Source of the DNA: Deinandra increscens subsp. villosa
Taxonomy: Eukaryota > Streptophyta > Magnoliopsida > Asterales > Asteraceae
Assembly: GCA_039602395.1 (NCBI GenBank)
Contig: JBCNJP010000275.1
Location: 1 to 64,000, forward strand
DNA: 64,000 nucleotides
Reading direction: 5' to 3'
Positions within the stretch are counted from its first letter, which is position 1. Each line of letters opens with the position of its first letter. A model generated the notes under the pieces. It saw only the letters and a list, made by a program, of their open reading frames with translations. It was not told the DNA's origin and made no database searches. Below are positions 21,414 to 32,340 of this stretch, one piece after another. Made by a program: the position numbers and the translations under genes.

Positions 21414-22178
21414 TTAACCAAGTCACCCTTCACCCATACAGGTGAACGGGCCCAAGGATTGTTAGGCATTATTCACACCGACGTGTGTGGCCCCTTTCGA
21501 ATCGAAACGAGAAATCGTGAACGCTACTTCGTGATATTTATCGATGACTACAGCAGATATGCTTATGTCTATCTGACGAAACACAAAAATGAAACTTTTG
21601 AAAAGTTCAAAGAGTTTCAAAACGAAATACAAAATCAGCTGAGTCGAACTATTAAAATACTTCGATCTAATAGAGCTGGTGAATACCTAAGCACTGAATT
21701 CTTGAATCATCTGAAGGAATGTGGAAATGTTTCACAACCTACTCCTCCTGGCATACCCCAGTTAAATGGTGTAAGTGAAAGGAGAAATCGAACTCTGCTT
21801 AACATGGTTCGATCCATGATGTGTAGGACCACCTTGCCACACTCCTTTTGGGGGTATGCCATCTTAACCGCCGCCCGCCTAATAAATCAGGCACCGAACA
21901 AGAGAGTGGAGAAGACACTGATATGGCATGGATCTTCTCCTAAACTATCATACCTCAGGGTATGGGGATGTGAAGCTTATGTCACCAGCGAATCTGACAA
22001 CAAGCTTGATCCCCTAGGCGAAAAGGTAACTTTCGTTGGATACTGTGGTGATACTGGTTATTACATTTACCATCCTGGTGCAAATACAATTTTCATCAAA
22101 AGGAAAGGTAAGTTCCTTGAGAAAGAATTTCTTACTCGAGGAACAAATAGTGATCCAGTGGATCTTGAAGAGATTTGA
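21396..22178 (+). pseudogene. copia-A integrase core
   Basis: The frame continues from the zinc finger into HTDVCGPFRIETRNRERYFV (first Asp), then IKILRSNRAGEYLS, where the second catalytic Asp is Asn (codon 21669-21671), and NGVSERRNRTLLNM with the Glu. It continues into LRVWGCEAYV and VGYCGDTGYYIYHPG, typical of copia integrase C-termini. The stop at 22176-22178 lies before the RT. The D-to-N change alone should abolish strand transfer. Confidence 0.85.
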
Positions 22179-23250
22179 GATACACCTAACCCTGAAATGG
22201 TCGCTACATCTGACCGATAATTGATTGTCGCACCATCAGATCCAAGCACAAGCGCAAGAGTTCGTAGGAGCGAAAGGACACGCAAGGAGCCCGAAAGATA
22301 CCTTGGCTATCATGAAGCCTTTGACGTTCTGTTAGTGGCCGATTCTAACGATGAGCCTACTAACTACAAAGCTCCTATGTCATATCCAGAATCTAATAAA
22401 TGGCTTGAAGCCATGAACGCTGAGATGCAGTCCATGCGTGACAATCATGTCTGGGACTTGATTGAGCTACCCCCGGTTCACGGGTAGTAGGGAGCAAGTG
22501 GATCTTTAAAAGAAAAACTGACATGCATGGAAACGTGCAAACCTAAAAGGCATGTCTTGTAGCGAAAGGTTTCATTCAAACCCAATGGACTGACTACGAT
22601 GAGACCTTCTCGCCCGTTGTTATGATCAAATCGATCAGGATTCTCCTTGCCATAGCCGCATACTATGACTATGAGATATGGCAAATGGACATTTAAACCG
22701 CTTTTCTGAATGGACAACTCGAAGAGGACGTCTACATGGTTCAGCCTGATGGTTTTGTCGATCCAAAGAATCCAAATAAGGTTTGCAAGCTGAGCAAGTC
22801 CATTTATGGACTCAAACAAGCATCTCGAAGATGGAATCTTTGTTTTGATCAAAAGGTAAAAGAGTTTGGTTTTGATCAAAATAAAGATGAACCTTATGTT
22901 TACAGAAAGGCAAGTGGGAGCACTATATCATTCCTCGTACTGTACGTAGACGATATACAGATCATAGGAAACAACATACCCATGCTTAACGAAGTTAAGA
23001 AATGGCTTTCATCTTGTTTCGCTATGAAAGATCTTGGATAAGCCGCTTATATTCTGGGATTAAAATTCCCAAAGATCGATCTAAGCGCCTTTTGGGTCTC
23101 AATCAAAGCACATACGTTGATAAGATCATAGCACGGTTCAACATGAGCAACTCCAAGAAAGGAGCCATTCCCATGACTAAGGGAATAATCTTGGACAAAT
23201 CTCAAGCACCTAAAACGGAGCAAGAGGATAAGCCAAATAACATCAAGGGT
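22179..23250 (+). pseudogene. copia-A reverse transcriptase, 3' truncated
   Basis: RT pieces are readable in order: NKWLEAMNAEMQSM, HVWDLIELPP (ends at TAG near 22487), AKGFIQTQWTDYDETFSPVV, IWQMDI then TAA, TAFLNGQLEEDVYMVQPDGF, SIYGLKQASRRWN and LYVDDIQIIG (catalytic YVDD). Further stops lie at 22695 and 23039. The copia sequence ends near 23250 (EDKPNNIKG), just before RNase H, at the border of the foldback element. Confidence 0.85.
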
Positions 23251-24000
23251 GAGGTTAGTGTGAGAAGTTTAATTTAGATAAGAAGGATAAGAAGGAATCA
23301 TAGCCATTAGATCTTCAATTAAATTAAGATCAATGGCTTAAAATTTTCTTGGGTAAATTAGAGAGAAAAAGTAAAGAAAATAAAATAGGGAAGGGTATTT
23401 TTGACTTTTTATCAAATTCCCCCCATTTTTTAAACCTTCATAACTCTTAGATACGATATTATTTTTTTAAAAAAGTTAGACCATAAAAACGAGCGTTTTT
23501 TATCTTTAAAACGCGTATAGTGTTGCTATATAATAATTTTAAAAGTTTTTTACTCTTTCGATTGTATCAAAATGTTCAGATCATTGTGTCATTGTGTCGT
23601 TGTGTCATTGTGTCAAAATGTTCAGAGCATTGTGTCATATTGTGTCAAAATGTTCAGTTCATTGTGTCATTGTGTCGTTGTGTCATTGTGTCATAGTGTC
23701 AGAATGTTCAGAGCATTGTGTCAAAATGTTCAGATCATTGTGTCGTATGGTGTCAAAAACCAAAAGAGTAATTTTTTTAATTTTATATATAGCAACACAA
23801 TATATATATATATACACTTTTGACACAATGACACAATGATCTGAACATTTTGACACAATGATCTGAACATTGTGTCAAAAATCGAAAGGGTATTTTTTTT
23901 TAATTTTTAATATAGCAAAACTATATGCGTTTTAAACATAAAAAATGCTTGTTTTTATGTTGTAATTTTTTAAAAAAACAATGTCGTATGTAAAAGTTAT
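23251..24000. mobile_element. Foldback / long inverted-repeat element, truncated by gap
   Basis: The left arm (about 23430-23600) and right arm (about 23820-24000) are reverse complements over roughly 170 bases, including TTTAAAACGC, TTGCTATAT and the GTTCAGATCATTGTGTC block. Between them is an octamer-like repeat. The outer part (GGTTAGTGTGAGAAGTTTAA) has no visible partner because it would lie in the gap. No transposase is seen. A MITE or non-autonomous Mutator-like element is my inference. Confidence 0.65.
23572..23760 (+). repeat. ATTGTGTC / ATGTTCAGA tandem array
   Basis: CATTGTGTC and AAAATGTTCAGA units alternate irregularly about twenty times. The block keeps all frames open and thereby creates spurious Cys/His/Val ORFs. 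It forms the loop side of the foldback, and a shorter inverted version lies at 23822-23880. Confidence 0.85.
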
Positions 24001-24500
24001 NNNNNNNNNNNNNNNNNNNNNNNNNNNNNNNNNNNNNNNNNNNNNNNNNNNNNNNNNNNNNNNNNNNNNNNNNNNNNNNNNNNNNNNNNNNNNNNNNNNN
24101 NNNNNNNNNNNNNNNNNNNNNNNNNNNNNNNNNNNNNNNNNNNNNNNNNNNNNNNNNNNNNNNNNNNNNNNNNNNNNNNNNNNNNNNNNNNNNNNNNNNN
24201 NNNNNNNNNNNNNNNNNNNNNNNNNNNNNNNNNNNNNNNNNNNNNNNNNNNNNNNNNNNNNNNNNNNNNNNNNNNNNNNNNNNNNNNNNNNNNNNNNNNN
24301 NNNNNNNNNNNNNNNNNNNNNNNNNNNNNNNNNNNNNNNNNNNNNNNNNNNNNNNNNNNNNNNNNNNNNNNNNNNNNNNNNNNNNNNNNNNNNNNNNNNN
24401 NNNNNNNNNNNNNNNNNNNNNNNNNNNNNNNNNNNNNNNNNNNNNNNNNNNNNNNNNNNNNNNNNNNNNNNNNNNNNNNNNNNNNNNNNNNNNNNNNNNN
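24001..24500. other. Assembly gap (500 N)
   Basis: Exactly 500 N, so the true size is probably unknown. It hides the right end of the foldback and the missing integrase half, 3' LTR and target duplication of the left chromovirus copy. Confidence 0.99.
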
Positions 24501-25374
24501 GACTAGTCTTTGGAAGCTTAGTAACAAAATCCATAGTTATCATTTCCCATTTCCACGTTGGTATCTTTAATTGTTGAAGATAACCTGGCGGTTTCTGATG
24601 CTCTGCTTTAACTTGTAAACAAGTTAGACACTTCTCAACATACTGTGCAATCGACCTTTTCATTCCTGGCCACCAAAAATCATTCCTCAAGTTTTTATAC
24701 ATCTTGTCACTGCCTGGATGCATCATGTACTTAGACCTATGTGCTTCCTCTAGAATTATGTCTTGTACTCCACCATATTTTGGAATCCACATCCTACCGT
24801 TGAACCTTAAAATGCCATCATTTCCAGGTGTTAACAGCTTTACTCTTCCTATCATTCTTTCTTTCTTAATTCTATCATCTTGAAGAGCCTTTTGCTGTGT
24901 ATCTTTTATTTGATCAATTATGCTTACTTTCACATCTAACCTCATTGCTCGAATTCTCATGGGTTTCACCATTTCCTTTCTACTTAAAGCATCAGCGACC
25001 ACATTCGCCTTGCCTGGGTGATATCGGATTTCACAATCATAATCGTTAAGAAGTTCCATCCATCTTCTTTGTCTCATATTCAACATCTTCTGATTAAAAA
25101 CATGCTGCAAGCTTTTGTGATCAGTGTAAATTACACACTTTGTTCCGTATAAATAGTGCCTCCAGATTTTTAAAGCAAAAATCACAGCTCCTAACTCCAA
25201 GTCATGAGTGGTATAATTCTTTTCATGCACTTTTAATTGTCTTGACGCGTATGCAATTACTTTGTTTCTCTGCATCAGGACACACCCGAGTCCATAACGA
25301 GAGGCGTCACAATAGACAACAAAATCTTCAGTGCCTTCAGGTAGCGACAAAATTGGAGCACTGCTAAGTTTTTG
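24501..25374 (-). pseudogene. Left copy: RNase H and integrase N-terminus (cut by gap)
   Basis: Reading from 25350, GTEDFVVYCDASRYGLGCVL and YTDHKSLQHVF mark RNase H, followed by the integrase zinc finger (HPGSDKMYKNL, CLTCLQVKAE) and MDFVTKLPKTS, where the gap begins. The segment is collinear with and nearly identical to 31469-32340. Everything after the first catalytic Asp of integrase is missing. Confidence 0.9.
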
Positions 25375-26100
25375 TTATAGTACATTGAAAGCTTCTTCTT
25401 GTTTAGACCCCCATGTAAACTTTGCATTCTTTTGAGTTAAGGCTGTTAAGGGAGTAGCAATTTTTGAGAAGTCTTGAATAAATCTTCGGTAGTATCCAGC
25501 TAATCCTAGAAATCTGCGAATCTCTGTTGGACTTCGAGGAGCTTCCCACTTCATTACTGCCTCGATCTTTGCTGGGTCGACTTGAATGCCATGCTCACTT
25601 ACTACATGCCCAAGGAATTGAACTTCTCTCATCCAGAATTCACATTTAGAAAATTTTGCATAAAGCTTTTCTTTTCTTAACAACTCAAGGATGAGTCGAA
25701 GATGGCATTCGTGATCTTCTTTACTTCTCGAGTAAATCAAGATATCGTCAATAAAGACGATTACAAATTTGTCCAAATAAGGTTTGCAAACTCGGTTCAT
25801 TAGATCCATAAATACGGCTGGCGCATTTGTTAAACCGAATGGCATCACAAGAAATTCATAATGACCATACCTTGTTCTAAAAGCTGTTTTAGGCACGTCT
25901 CCCTCTATTACTTTCAACTGATGATATCCGGATCTCAGGTCTATTTTTGAAAAATAACTCGACCCTTGGAGCTGATCAAACAGATCATCGATCCTTGGTA
26001 ACGGATATTTATTTTTAACAGTGACTTTATTCAAGTCTCTGTAATCAATGCACATTCGCATTGTTCCGTCTTTCTTCTTAACAAATAAGATAGGAGCTCC
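25375..26100 (-). pseudogene. Left copy: reverse transcriptase body
   Basis: The same frame as the gag-protease ORF resumes after a TAG. It reads MRMCIDYRDLNKV, YFSKIDLRSGYHQL, MPFGLTNAPAVFM, FVIVFIDDILIYSRS (IDD) and FLGLAGYYRRFI. It ends at TAA 25375-25377 (minus strand), a stop also present in the right copy at 32341-32343. No frameshift is seen. Confidence 0.93.
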
Positions 26101-27969
26101 CTAAGGCGACGAGCTAGGTCGGATAAAACCTTTGTCCAGGAGTTCTTGCAATTGCTTCATCAGTTCCTGCATTTCAGTCGGAGCTAGACGATAAGGAGAT
26201 TTTGCAACAGGTGAGGTTCCAGGTAGTAGATCAATCCTGAACTCCACTTGTCGATCAGGTGGAAGTCCCGGCAAATCATCTGGAAATACTTCTGGGTATT
26301 CCGCAACTATGGGAACATTCTCTAGTTTCTTTTCCTTTTCATCGGCTATGGCATATGCGAGATAGCCAATACACCCTTTTCTCAAACATTTATTAGCTTT
26401 TATTACAGAGATGGTGTTTATCTTGTTTTCTGTTTTATCACCATATATCGTGCTTATTTTTCCATTTGGAGTATGTATTCTGATTAACTTCTTATCAGAG
26501 ATAATTTGTGCTCGATTTTTAGATAACCAATCCATTCCTAGCACAATATCAAAGCCTCCTAACTCCATAGGCAATAATTCTACAGGCAATTCATTACCGT
26601 CTAAGTTAATCGTACAATCCTTGATTACCTCAGAAATTTTTATTTGGCCCCCATCAGCTAGTTCTACTGTAAAGACATTATCTAACCTTTGTGTTTCTTT
26701 ATTTAGGAGATGCTTAAATGTACTAGATACAAAGCTCCTATTTGCTCCAGAATCAAATAGCACATTAGCATAAACATTATTGACGAGAAACATACCCGTT
26801 ACTACATCAGGATCCTTTTGTGCTTCTTCGACGTTCATCACATAAGCACGCCCCTTGGCTTTGTTGTTTCCCCCTGGATTGTTGGCTTTAAGTTTCGGGC
26901 ATTCAGGTCGAAGATGATTGACATCGCCACATTCAAAACACCTTCGAACTTCCTTACAATTCCTGGTTGTATGACCTGACTTTTTACAATTCATACATTG
27001 AGCAAAACGACATTCTCCCAGATGCATCTTCTGACATGTTTTGCACCTAGATTTATTTTCACGAGACTTTTTGTTCTTGCTTCCAGAGTCGGACTTCTTT
27101 CCTTCCTTCACATCATCCCATTTTCTTTTTGATGCTCCAGTGTCGACACCTTGTCGAAATAATTCAGCTGCCATAATCGCACCAGCTTCTACGGCTTCGT
27201 CAAATGTTTTGGGATCTCTAGATCTTATGAATGTGCGATACTCTGGCGTTAGTCCCCAAATGAAGCGGCTTATCCTCTTTTCTTCAGGAGTTATATGAAT
27301 CAATCTTGCCATTGCATTGAACTTTGTCACATATTCGTGGTAAGTCAAATTTCCCAATTCTAACTTCAAGAATTCTCCTTCGATCTTCTCTAACTCACTT
27401 GCAGGGCAAAATTGTTTCATTACTAATTGCTTAAGTTCTTCCCAAGTTAACTTACTTACTGCCTCTTCTCCCTTAGACTGCAGGATAATATCCCACCAGT
27501 ATAGCGCTTCTGATTTGAAAGAGTGGACTGCAAATCTAACTTTGTCTTTTTCGGCGCAGTCGCTAATATCGAGGATAGCTTTCAACTCTCTCAACCATTG
27601 ACAAGCAGCTATAGCACCTCCCGTTCCATCAAATGGTGGTGGTTTGCAAGATGTGAAGAGTTTGTACGAACAACCCTTCTTTTCTTTGAGTTCATCTTTC
27701 TTTTTCGTTTCATGAATATGATCATCGTCTTCTTCCCGCTGAGTACTTGTTTCTTTATCTTTATTTCTGGTAGACGTTGAACTATCATCTCTTTGACTTT
27801 CAAGTTTCTTTGTTGCCGCTATTGCTTTCGCAACCTCAGAAGCTACAATTTTCCTAAAGGTTTCAACATCTAAATTTATTTTCACACTGCTACTACTGGA
27901 TCGAGATCGAGATCGAGATCGAGATCGAGCGGATGAGTGGGTAGCGCTTTTGCTGCTTCCTTCAGACAT
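26101..27969 (-). pseudogene. Left copy: gag, protease and RT start
   Basis: The 622-residue frame opens MSEGSSKSATHSSARS with an Arg-Ser repeat (encoded by a GATCGA repeat). It then carries capsid-like gag (YWWDIILQSKGEE), knuckles (CMNCKKSGHTTRNC, CFECGDVNHLRPEC), protease VLFDSGANRSFVSS and the first RT segment QVEFRIDLLPGTSPVAKSPY. It stops at 26101-26103, where TAG replaces the Trp codon of the conserved SPWGAP motif; the right copy has TGG here. Gag, protease and the gag-pro junction are undamaged. Confidence 0.93.
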
Positions 27970-28286
27970 ATCTTTATTTTATCTAAAACACTGATAATAA
28001 AGCAATAATAGTAAATTAATTCAGATTAGAAGTCCTAATCAAAACCAGATAAATAACTTCAATTTTATTCAAAACATGACATACAATATTTTTCAAGGAT
28101 TTAACAACTACTACTATCTTCCCCTCATAAGCTTAAAGAAATATCATCCAAACATATCCTACGGGTAATCGAATAGATTCTTAATGGAAGTTAAACCTTG
28201 ATTAAAGTCTTACAACCTAATGGTTAGAGCTTAGGTATTCTAATAGATACCTAGATTCGCTAAAACCTGTGGCTCTGATACCAACC
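27970..28286 (-). other. Left copy leader and primer site
   Basis: The leader runs between the gag start and the middle LTR. The minus strand reads TGGTATCAGAGCC at 28271-28283, an initiator-Met-type primer site three bases inside the LTR end. No ORF is present in the leader. Confidence 0.88.
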
Positions 28287-30409
28287 TGTCACACCCCGTC
28301 CTGAACGGGGCGTAGCGTGACCGATTGATACCAAACTTACAGCGGAAGCTAAAATATTTTACATTACATAATCATAACGATCCTTACAAGGTAAAGTAAC
28401 AAATGCTCGTACTAAGTTACTTATTGAGGAAATAACTAGAGATAATATAATATGGCTAAGAGTCCTCAAAATTTCTCCAGATCTTTATTCTTCTAATCTC
28501 CATATTCATATGATTCTAGAAACCTTTCCCTAGTGATCACCTGCAATACATGCTTAAAAACGACGTCAGCTTATGCTGGTGAGTTCATGAACATACATTT
28601 TTAACAAAACTTCATTAATCACATCTTGAAATGTAATTTACATGCATATAAATCAACACAACTCGATCAAGCTATTAATGCGAGATTTAGACAATATATA
28701 CTTATCCAGCTTCTATATACAACGAAGTATAATATCTGAAGTTCAGTGCCATTATGCACATATAATCGGTCCCGTTTATACGTATATATTTCCTGAGTCA
28801 TTTAGTTGATTTTTATTCTACATGTTTATACCACTTTTAAGAATTGTAGTGTTTCAAACAATTACCGTTTAGCAACAAGCATGTATCACAGTTTTGAAAT
28901 GTTAACATGACTCACCTTAGCTTGAGGGTTCCAATCCTCTTTGTAGCGTATCAAGTTCCAAACGCTATTCGCTTATGAGGCCAAACCTATAACATATTTA
29001 AAATTATTTATCCTTAGTTTCTATTATTTATAGTTGGTATCTAAAGGTTTCTTCTTGTTCATATTCCAAAAGAAACCACCCATTATGAAGAATGGGTTTG
29101 CTAAATCAACTGTATGATTTTTCATTGATATAACATGGTATATGACCATGTAAGACCTGAAATTCAGTTCATAATCACAACTCAGTTCTAACAGGGTGTT
29201 TGCTCTTAAAAGTGTTTCATTCTTATTTAAAGTCAAGGTCCTGTTTATTTGACTATTCATGACTTGTTATTTAAACCCACTGATGCTTTCTTTCAAACTA
29301 CATTTCTTTTTAGTGAGCTATGAAACTTTGAGTATTTCAAAGTTTACAAATTCCTTTTTATTCCGATGTTCAAAGTATTTCTTGAGTATTTTATAAATTA
29401 ATTTATACCAATGTTCTTTAAACAAGTTCTAGTTCTAGAAATGGGTTGATCAGTAATTTTCTTCTGTTATAAATAAAATCTCATTTTCCTTCCAAGTTGA
29501 TATAAACCATAATTATCCATAAAGTTGGTGACTTGAAAACTTAACTCATTGAATCCTTAAAAATATATAAGAATATATTTTATAAATACAACCTCCATTG
29601 TTTTCAAAAACCAACAGTGGGTTTAGTGACCAATACTAGAATGATTATACATGTATATTTTCATAGTTATGACCTATTTTAAATATACATGGTTCTAATC
29701 CGAGGTTTATCCCCAAAAATATGTTTAATCATGCTAAAGTTCTTGAATTCCTTGTAATCCCCATTTATCCTAAAACCATTGAATTCAACCTTAAATGGGT
29801 AGTCATTAGTTAAAAGAAATCAATATTTAAACAAACTTTTGTCAAGAGAATTAAAGCTACAGAACCTTCGCTTAAGCCTTTAATTCTTTTTAACCTATAA
29901 TCCCACTATTTCACTGATCGCACATGTTAAAGATCATCAATCATTCTCATTAAATCCCTAAATACCCAAAATCACTTAGAGATTATAAAAATAAACAAGA
30001 ACTTTAAGATTTGAGATGAGTTCTTTACCAATTCTCTAGAATCGAGCCAGAAGCTTGAAGAACTCCACTGATGCAATTCCTATCCTTCTTGTTCTTCTCG
30101 ACACAACCCATATAACAAATTTCCACCGCCGTTTTTGTGATAGAAACCCTCCAGAACTTCAAATCCTTGCTCTAATCTTTGTTTGTTGAAGGAATTGAAG
30201 ATCACAGAGACTTGATTTGTAGTAATCGTAGTAGCTAGAGGTATCTAGGTTGGAAACGTGTGAATAGGATTAAGAGGTGGAGACTGCAAATAAACGTGGC
30301 AGCCTAATTTTGTATCTGCTGGAACTTTTTATCTTTCATAAGTTGACAAGATTAACCCTTCAAGAATCATATTCATCAATTTTGGACCATTAAATTTTTG
30401 GGTGTTACA
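28287..30409 (-). repeat. Middle LTR of the chromovirus array (2123 bp)
   Basis: In element sense it runs TGTAACACCC to GGGGTGTGACA. It carries the primer site on one side (28271-28283) and a polypurine tract on the other (30410-30432, including a run of about 12 G on the minus strand). Bases 29024-29260 give a small open frame that I regard as chance. By eye I see only about five substitutions from the LTR at 35251-37373. Confidence 0.93.
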
Positions 30410-30456
30410 AATCTACCCCCCCCCCCCTTAAATAAATTTCGTCCTCGAAATTTCTA
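30410..30456 (-). other. Polypurine tract and 3' untranslated end of right copy
   Basis: The minus strand shows a TTCGAGGACGAAATTT-like motif followed by AAGGGGGG. This arrangement is usual just before the 3' LTR of plant chromoviruses and primes plus-strand DNA synthesis. Confidence 0.85.
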
Positions 30457-32340
30457 TTATAGATCAAACAAATGTGGATACTTTTTCTTCATCTCGTCTT
30501 CTCGTTCCCAAGTCGTTTCAGGACCTCTACGAGAATTCCATTTTACCTTCACTAATGGTAATCGACTTTTTCTTAATTTCTTGACTTGATGGTCGATTAT
30601 TTGTAAAGGTTCCTCAATGAAATTTAATTTCTCATTGATATGCACTTCTTCGAGTGGTATCATTAATGATTCGTCTGATACACACTTTCTTAAATTTGAC
30701 ACATGAAAAGTGTCATGAATACCACTTAATTTGTCTGGTAATTTGAGACGATATGCTACTTCACCAACTTTAGAAATAATCTCAAAGGGTCCAATGTAAC
30801 GAGGACTGATTTTTCCTTTCTTACCAAATCTAATTATGCCTTTCCACGGAGACACTTTCAACATTACTCGATCTCCTTTTTGGAATTTTAAAGGTTTTCT
30901 TCTACGATCAGCATAGCTTTTCTGTCGATCTTGTGCAGCTTTTAATCTTTCCTTGATCTGCACAATTTTGTTAGTCGTCTCTTGTATAATTTCAGGTCCA
31001 GATAACTGACTTTCACCAACCTCGGACCAACATACAGGAGTTCTACATTTCCTTCCATACAGAGCTTCAAACGGTGCTGCTTTTATACTTGTGTGATAAC
31101 TATTATTATATGAAAATTCAATAAGGGGTAGGTGGTTGTCCCAACTTCCACCAAAGTCAATCACACAAGCTCTAAGCATATCTTCTAATGTTTGGATAGT
31201 TCGTTCACTCTGTCCATCCGTTTGTGGGTGGTAAGCCGTGCTCAGATTTAGACGAGTACCCATTTGGCGTTGAAAACTTTGCCAAAATCTAGACGTGAAA
31301 CGACTATCTCTGTCTGACACTATTGAGAGAGGTACACCGTGTTTCGAAACAATTTCATCCATGTATATTTTAGCCAACTGTTCCATCTTATATTCTTCTT
31401 GAATTGGAAGAAAATGAGCCGACTTAGTTAATCGATCAACTATCACCCATATTGCATCATGCTTACGACTAGTCTTTGGAAGCTTAGTAACAAAATCCAT
31501 AGTTATCATTTCCCATTTCCACGTTGGTATCTTTAATTGTTGAAGATAACCTGGCGGTTTCTGATGCTCTGCTTTAACTTGTAAACAAGTTAGACACTTC
31601 TCAACATACTGTGCAATCGACCTTTTCATTCCTGGCCACCAAAAATCATTCCTCAAGTTTTTATACATCTTGTCACTGCCTGGATGCATCATGTACTTAG
31701 ACCTATGTGCTTCCTCTAGAATTATGTCTTGTACTCCACCATATTTTGGAATCCACATCCTACCGTTGAACCTTAAAATGCCATCATTTCCAGGTGTTAA
31801 CAGCTTTACTCTTCCTATCATTCTTTCTTTCTTAATTCTATCATCTTGAAGAGCCTTTTGCTGTGTATCTTTTATTTGATCAATTATGCTTACTTTCACA
31901 TCTAACCTCATTGCTCGAATTCTCATGGGTTTCACCATTTCCTTTCTACTTAAAGCATCAGCGACCACATTCGCCTTGCCTGGGTGATATCGGATTTCAC
32001 AATCATAATCGTTAAGAAGTTCCATCCATCTTCTTTGTCTCATATTCAACATCTTCTGATTAAAAACATGCTGCAAGCTTTTGTGATCAGTGTAAATTAC
32101 ACACTTTGTTCCGTATAAATAGTGCCTCCAGATTTTTAAAGCAAAAATCACAGCTCCTAACTCCAAGTCATGAGTGGTATAATTCTTTTCATGCACTTTT
32201 AATTGTCTTGACGCGTATGCAATTACTTTGTTTCTCTGCATCAGGACACACCCGAGTCCATAACGAGAGGCGTCACAATAGACAACAAAATCTTCAGTGC
32301 CTTCAGGTAGCGACAAAATTGGAGCACTGCTAAGTTTTTG
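30457..32340 (-). CDS. Right copy: RNase H, integrase, chromodomain (intact frame)
   Basis: From the codon after the TAA at 32341 the frame stays open for more than 620 residues. It shows RNase H (VVYCDASRYG, HDLELGAV, YTDHKSL), the integrase zinc finger (HPGSDKMYKNL, CLTC) and the intact Asp-Asp-Glu set (MDFVTKLPK, SDRDSRFTS, HPQTDGQSERT). The chromodomain-like end is VKWNSRRGPETTWEREDEMK. The natural stop is at 30457. If expressed, the integrase should have all its catalytic residues. Confidence 0.93.
   Translation of the reverse strand, partial: QKLSSAPILSLPEGTEDFVVYCDASRYGLGCVLMQRNKVIAYASRQLKVHEKNYTTHDLELGAVIFALKIWRHYLYGTKCVIYTDHKSLQHVFNQKMLNMRQRRWMELLNDYDCEIRYHPGKANVVADALSRKEMVKPMRIRAMRLDVKVSIIDQIKDTQQKALQDDRIKKERMIGRVKLLTPGNDGILRFNGRMWIPKYGGVQDIILEEAHRSKYMMHPGSDKMYKNLRNDFWWPGMKRSIAQYVEKCLTCLQVKAEHQKPPGYLQQLKIPTWKWEMITMDFVTKLPKTSRKHDAIWVIVDRLTKSAHFLPIQEEYKMEQLAKIYMDEIVSKHGVPLSIVSDRDSRFTSRFWQSFQRQMGTRLNLSTAYHPQTDGQSERTIQTLEDMLRACVIDFGGSWDNHLPLIEFSYNNSYHTSIKAAPFEALYGRKCRTPVCWSEVGESQLSGPEIIQETTNKIVQIKERLKAAQDRQKSYADRRRKPLKFQKGDRVMLKVSPWKGIIRFGKKGKISPRYIGPFEIISKVGEVAYRLKLPDKLSGIHDTFHVSNLRKCVSDESLMIPLEEVHINEKLNFIEEPLQIIDHQVKKLRKSRLPLVKVKWNSRRGPETTWEREDEMKKKYPHLFDL

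Larger units (their letters stand above)
6796..23250 (+). mobile_element. Ty1/copia element (copia-A), 3' truncated, 5' LTR split by Tekay-A
   Basis: The LTR starts TGTTGGAAAAAGG at 6796 and ends CCCAACA at 18638. Removing the nested Tekay-A and one target duplication leaves an LTR of about 1180 bp. A primer site, a 1.2 kb leader, gag, protease, integrase and RT follow in copia order. The element stops inside the RT/RNase H boundary at about 23250, where a foldback element begins, so the RNase H end and 3' LTR are missing. Several frameshifts and stops make it inactive. Its LTR ends and leader resemble those of copia-B at 43954. Confidence 0.85.

Noticed and set aside
23572..23839. Overlapping Cys/His/Val-rich ORFs
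   Set aside because: They arise from the ATTGTGTC repeat, which has no stop in those frames; not a protein.
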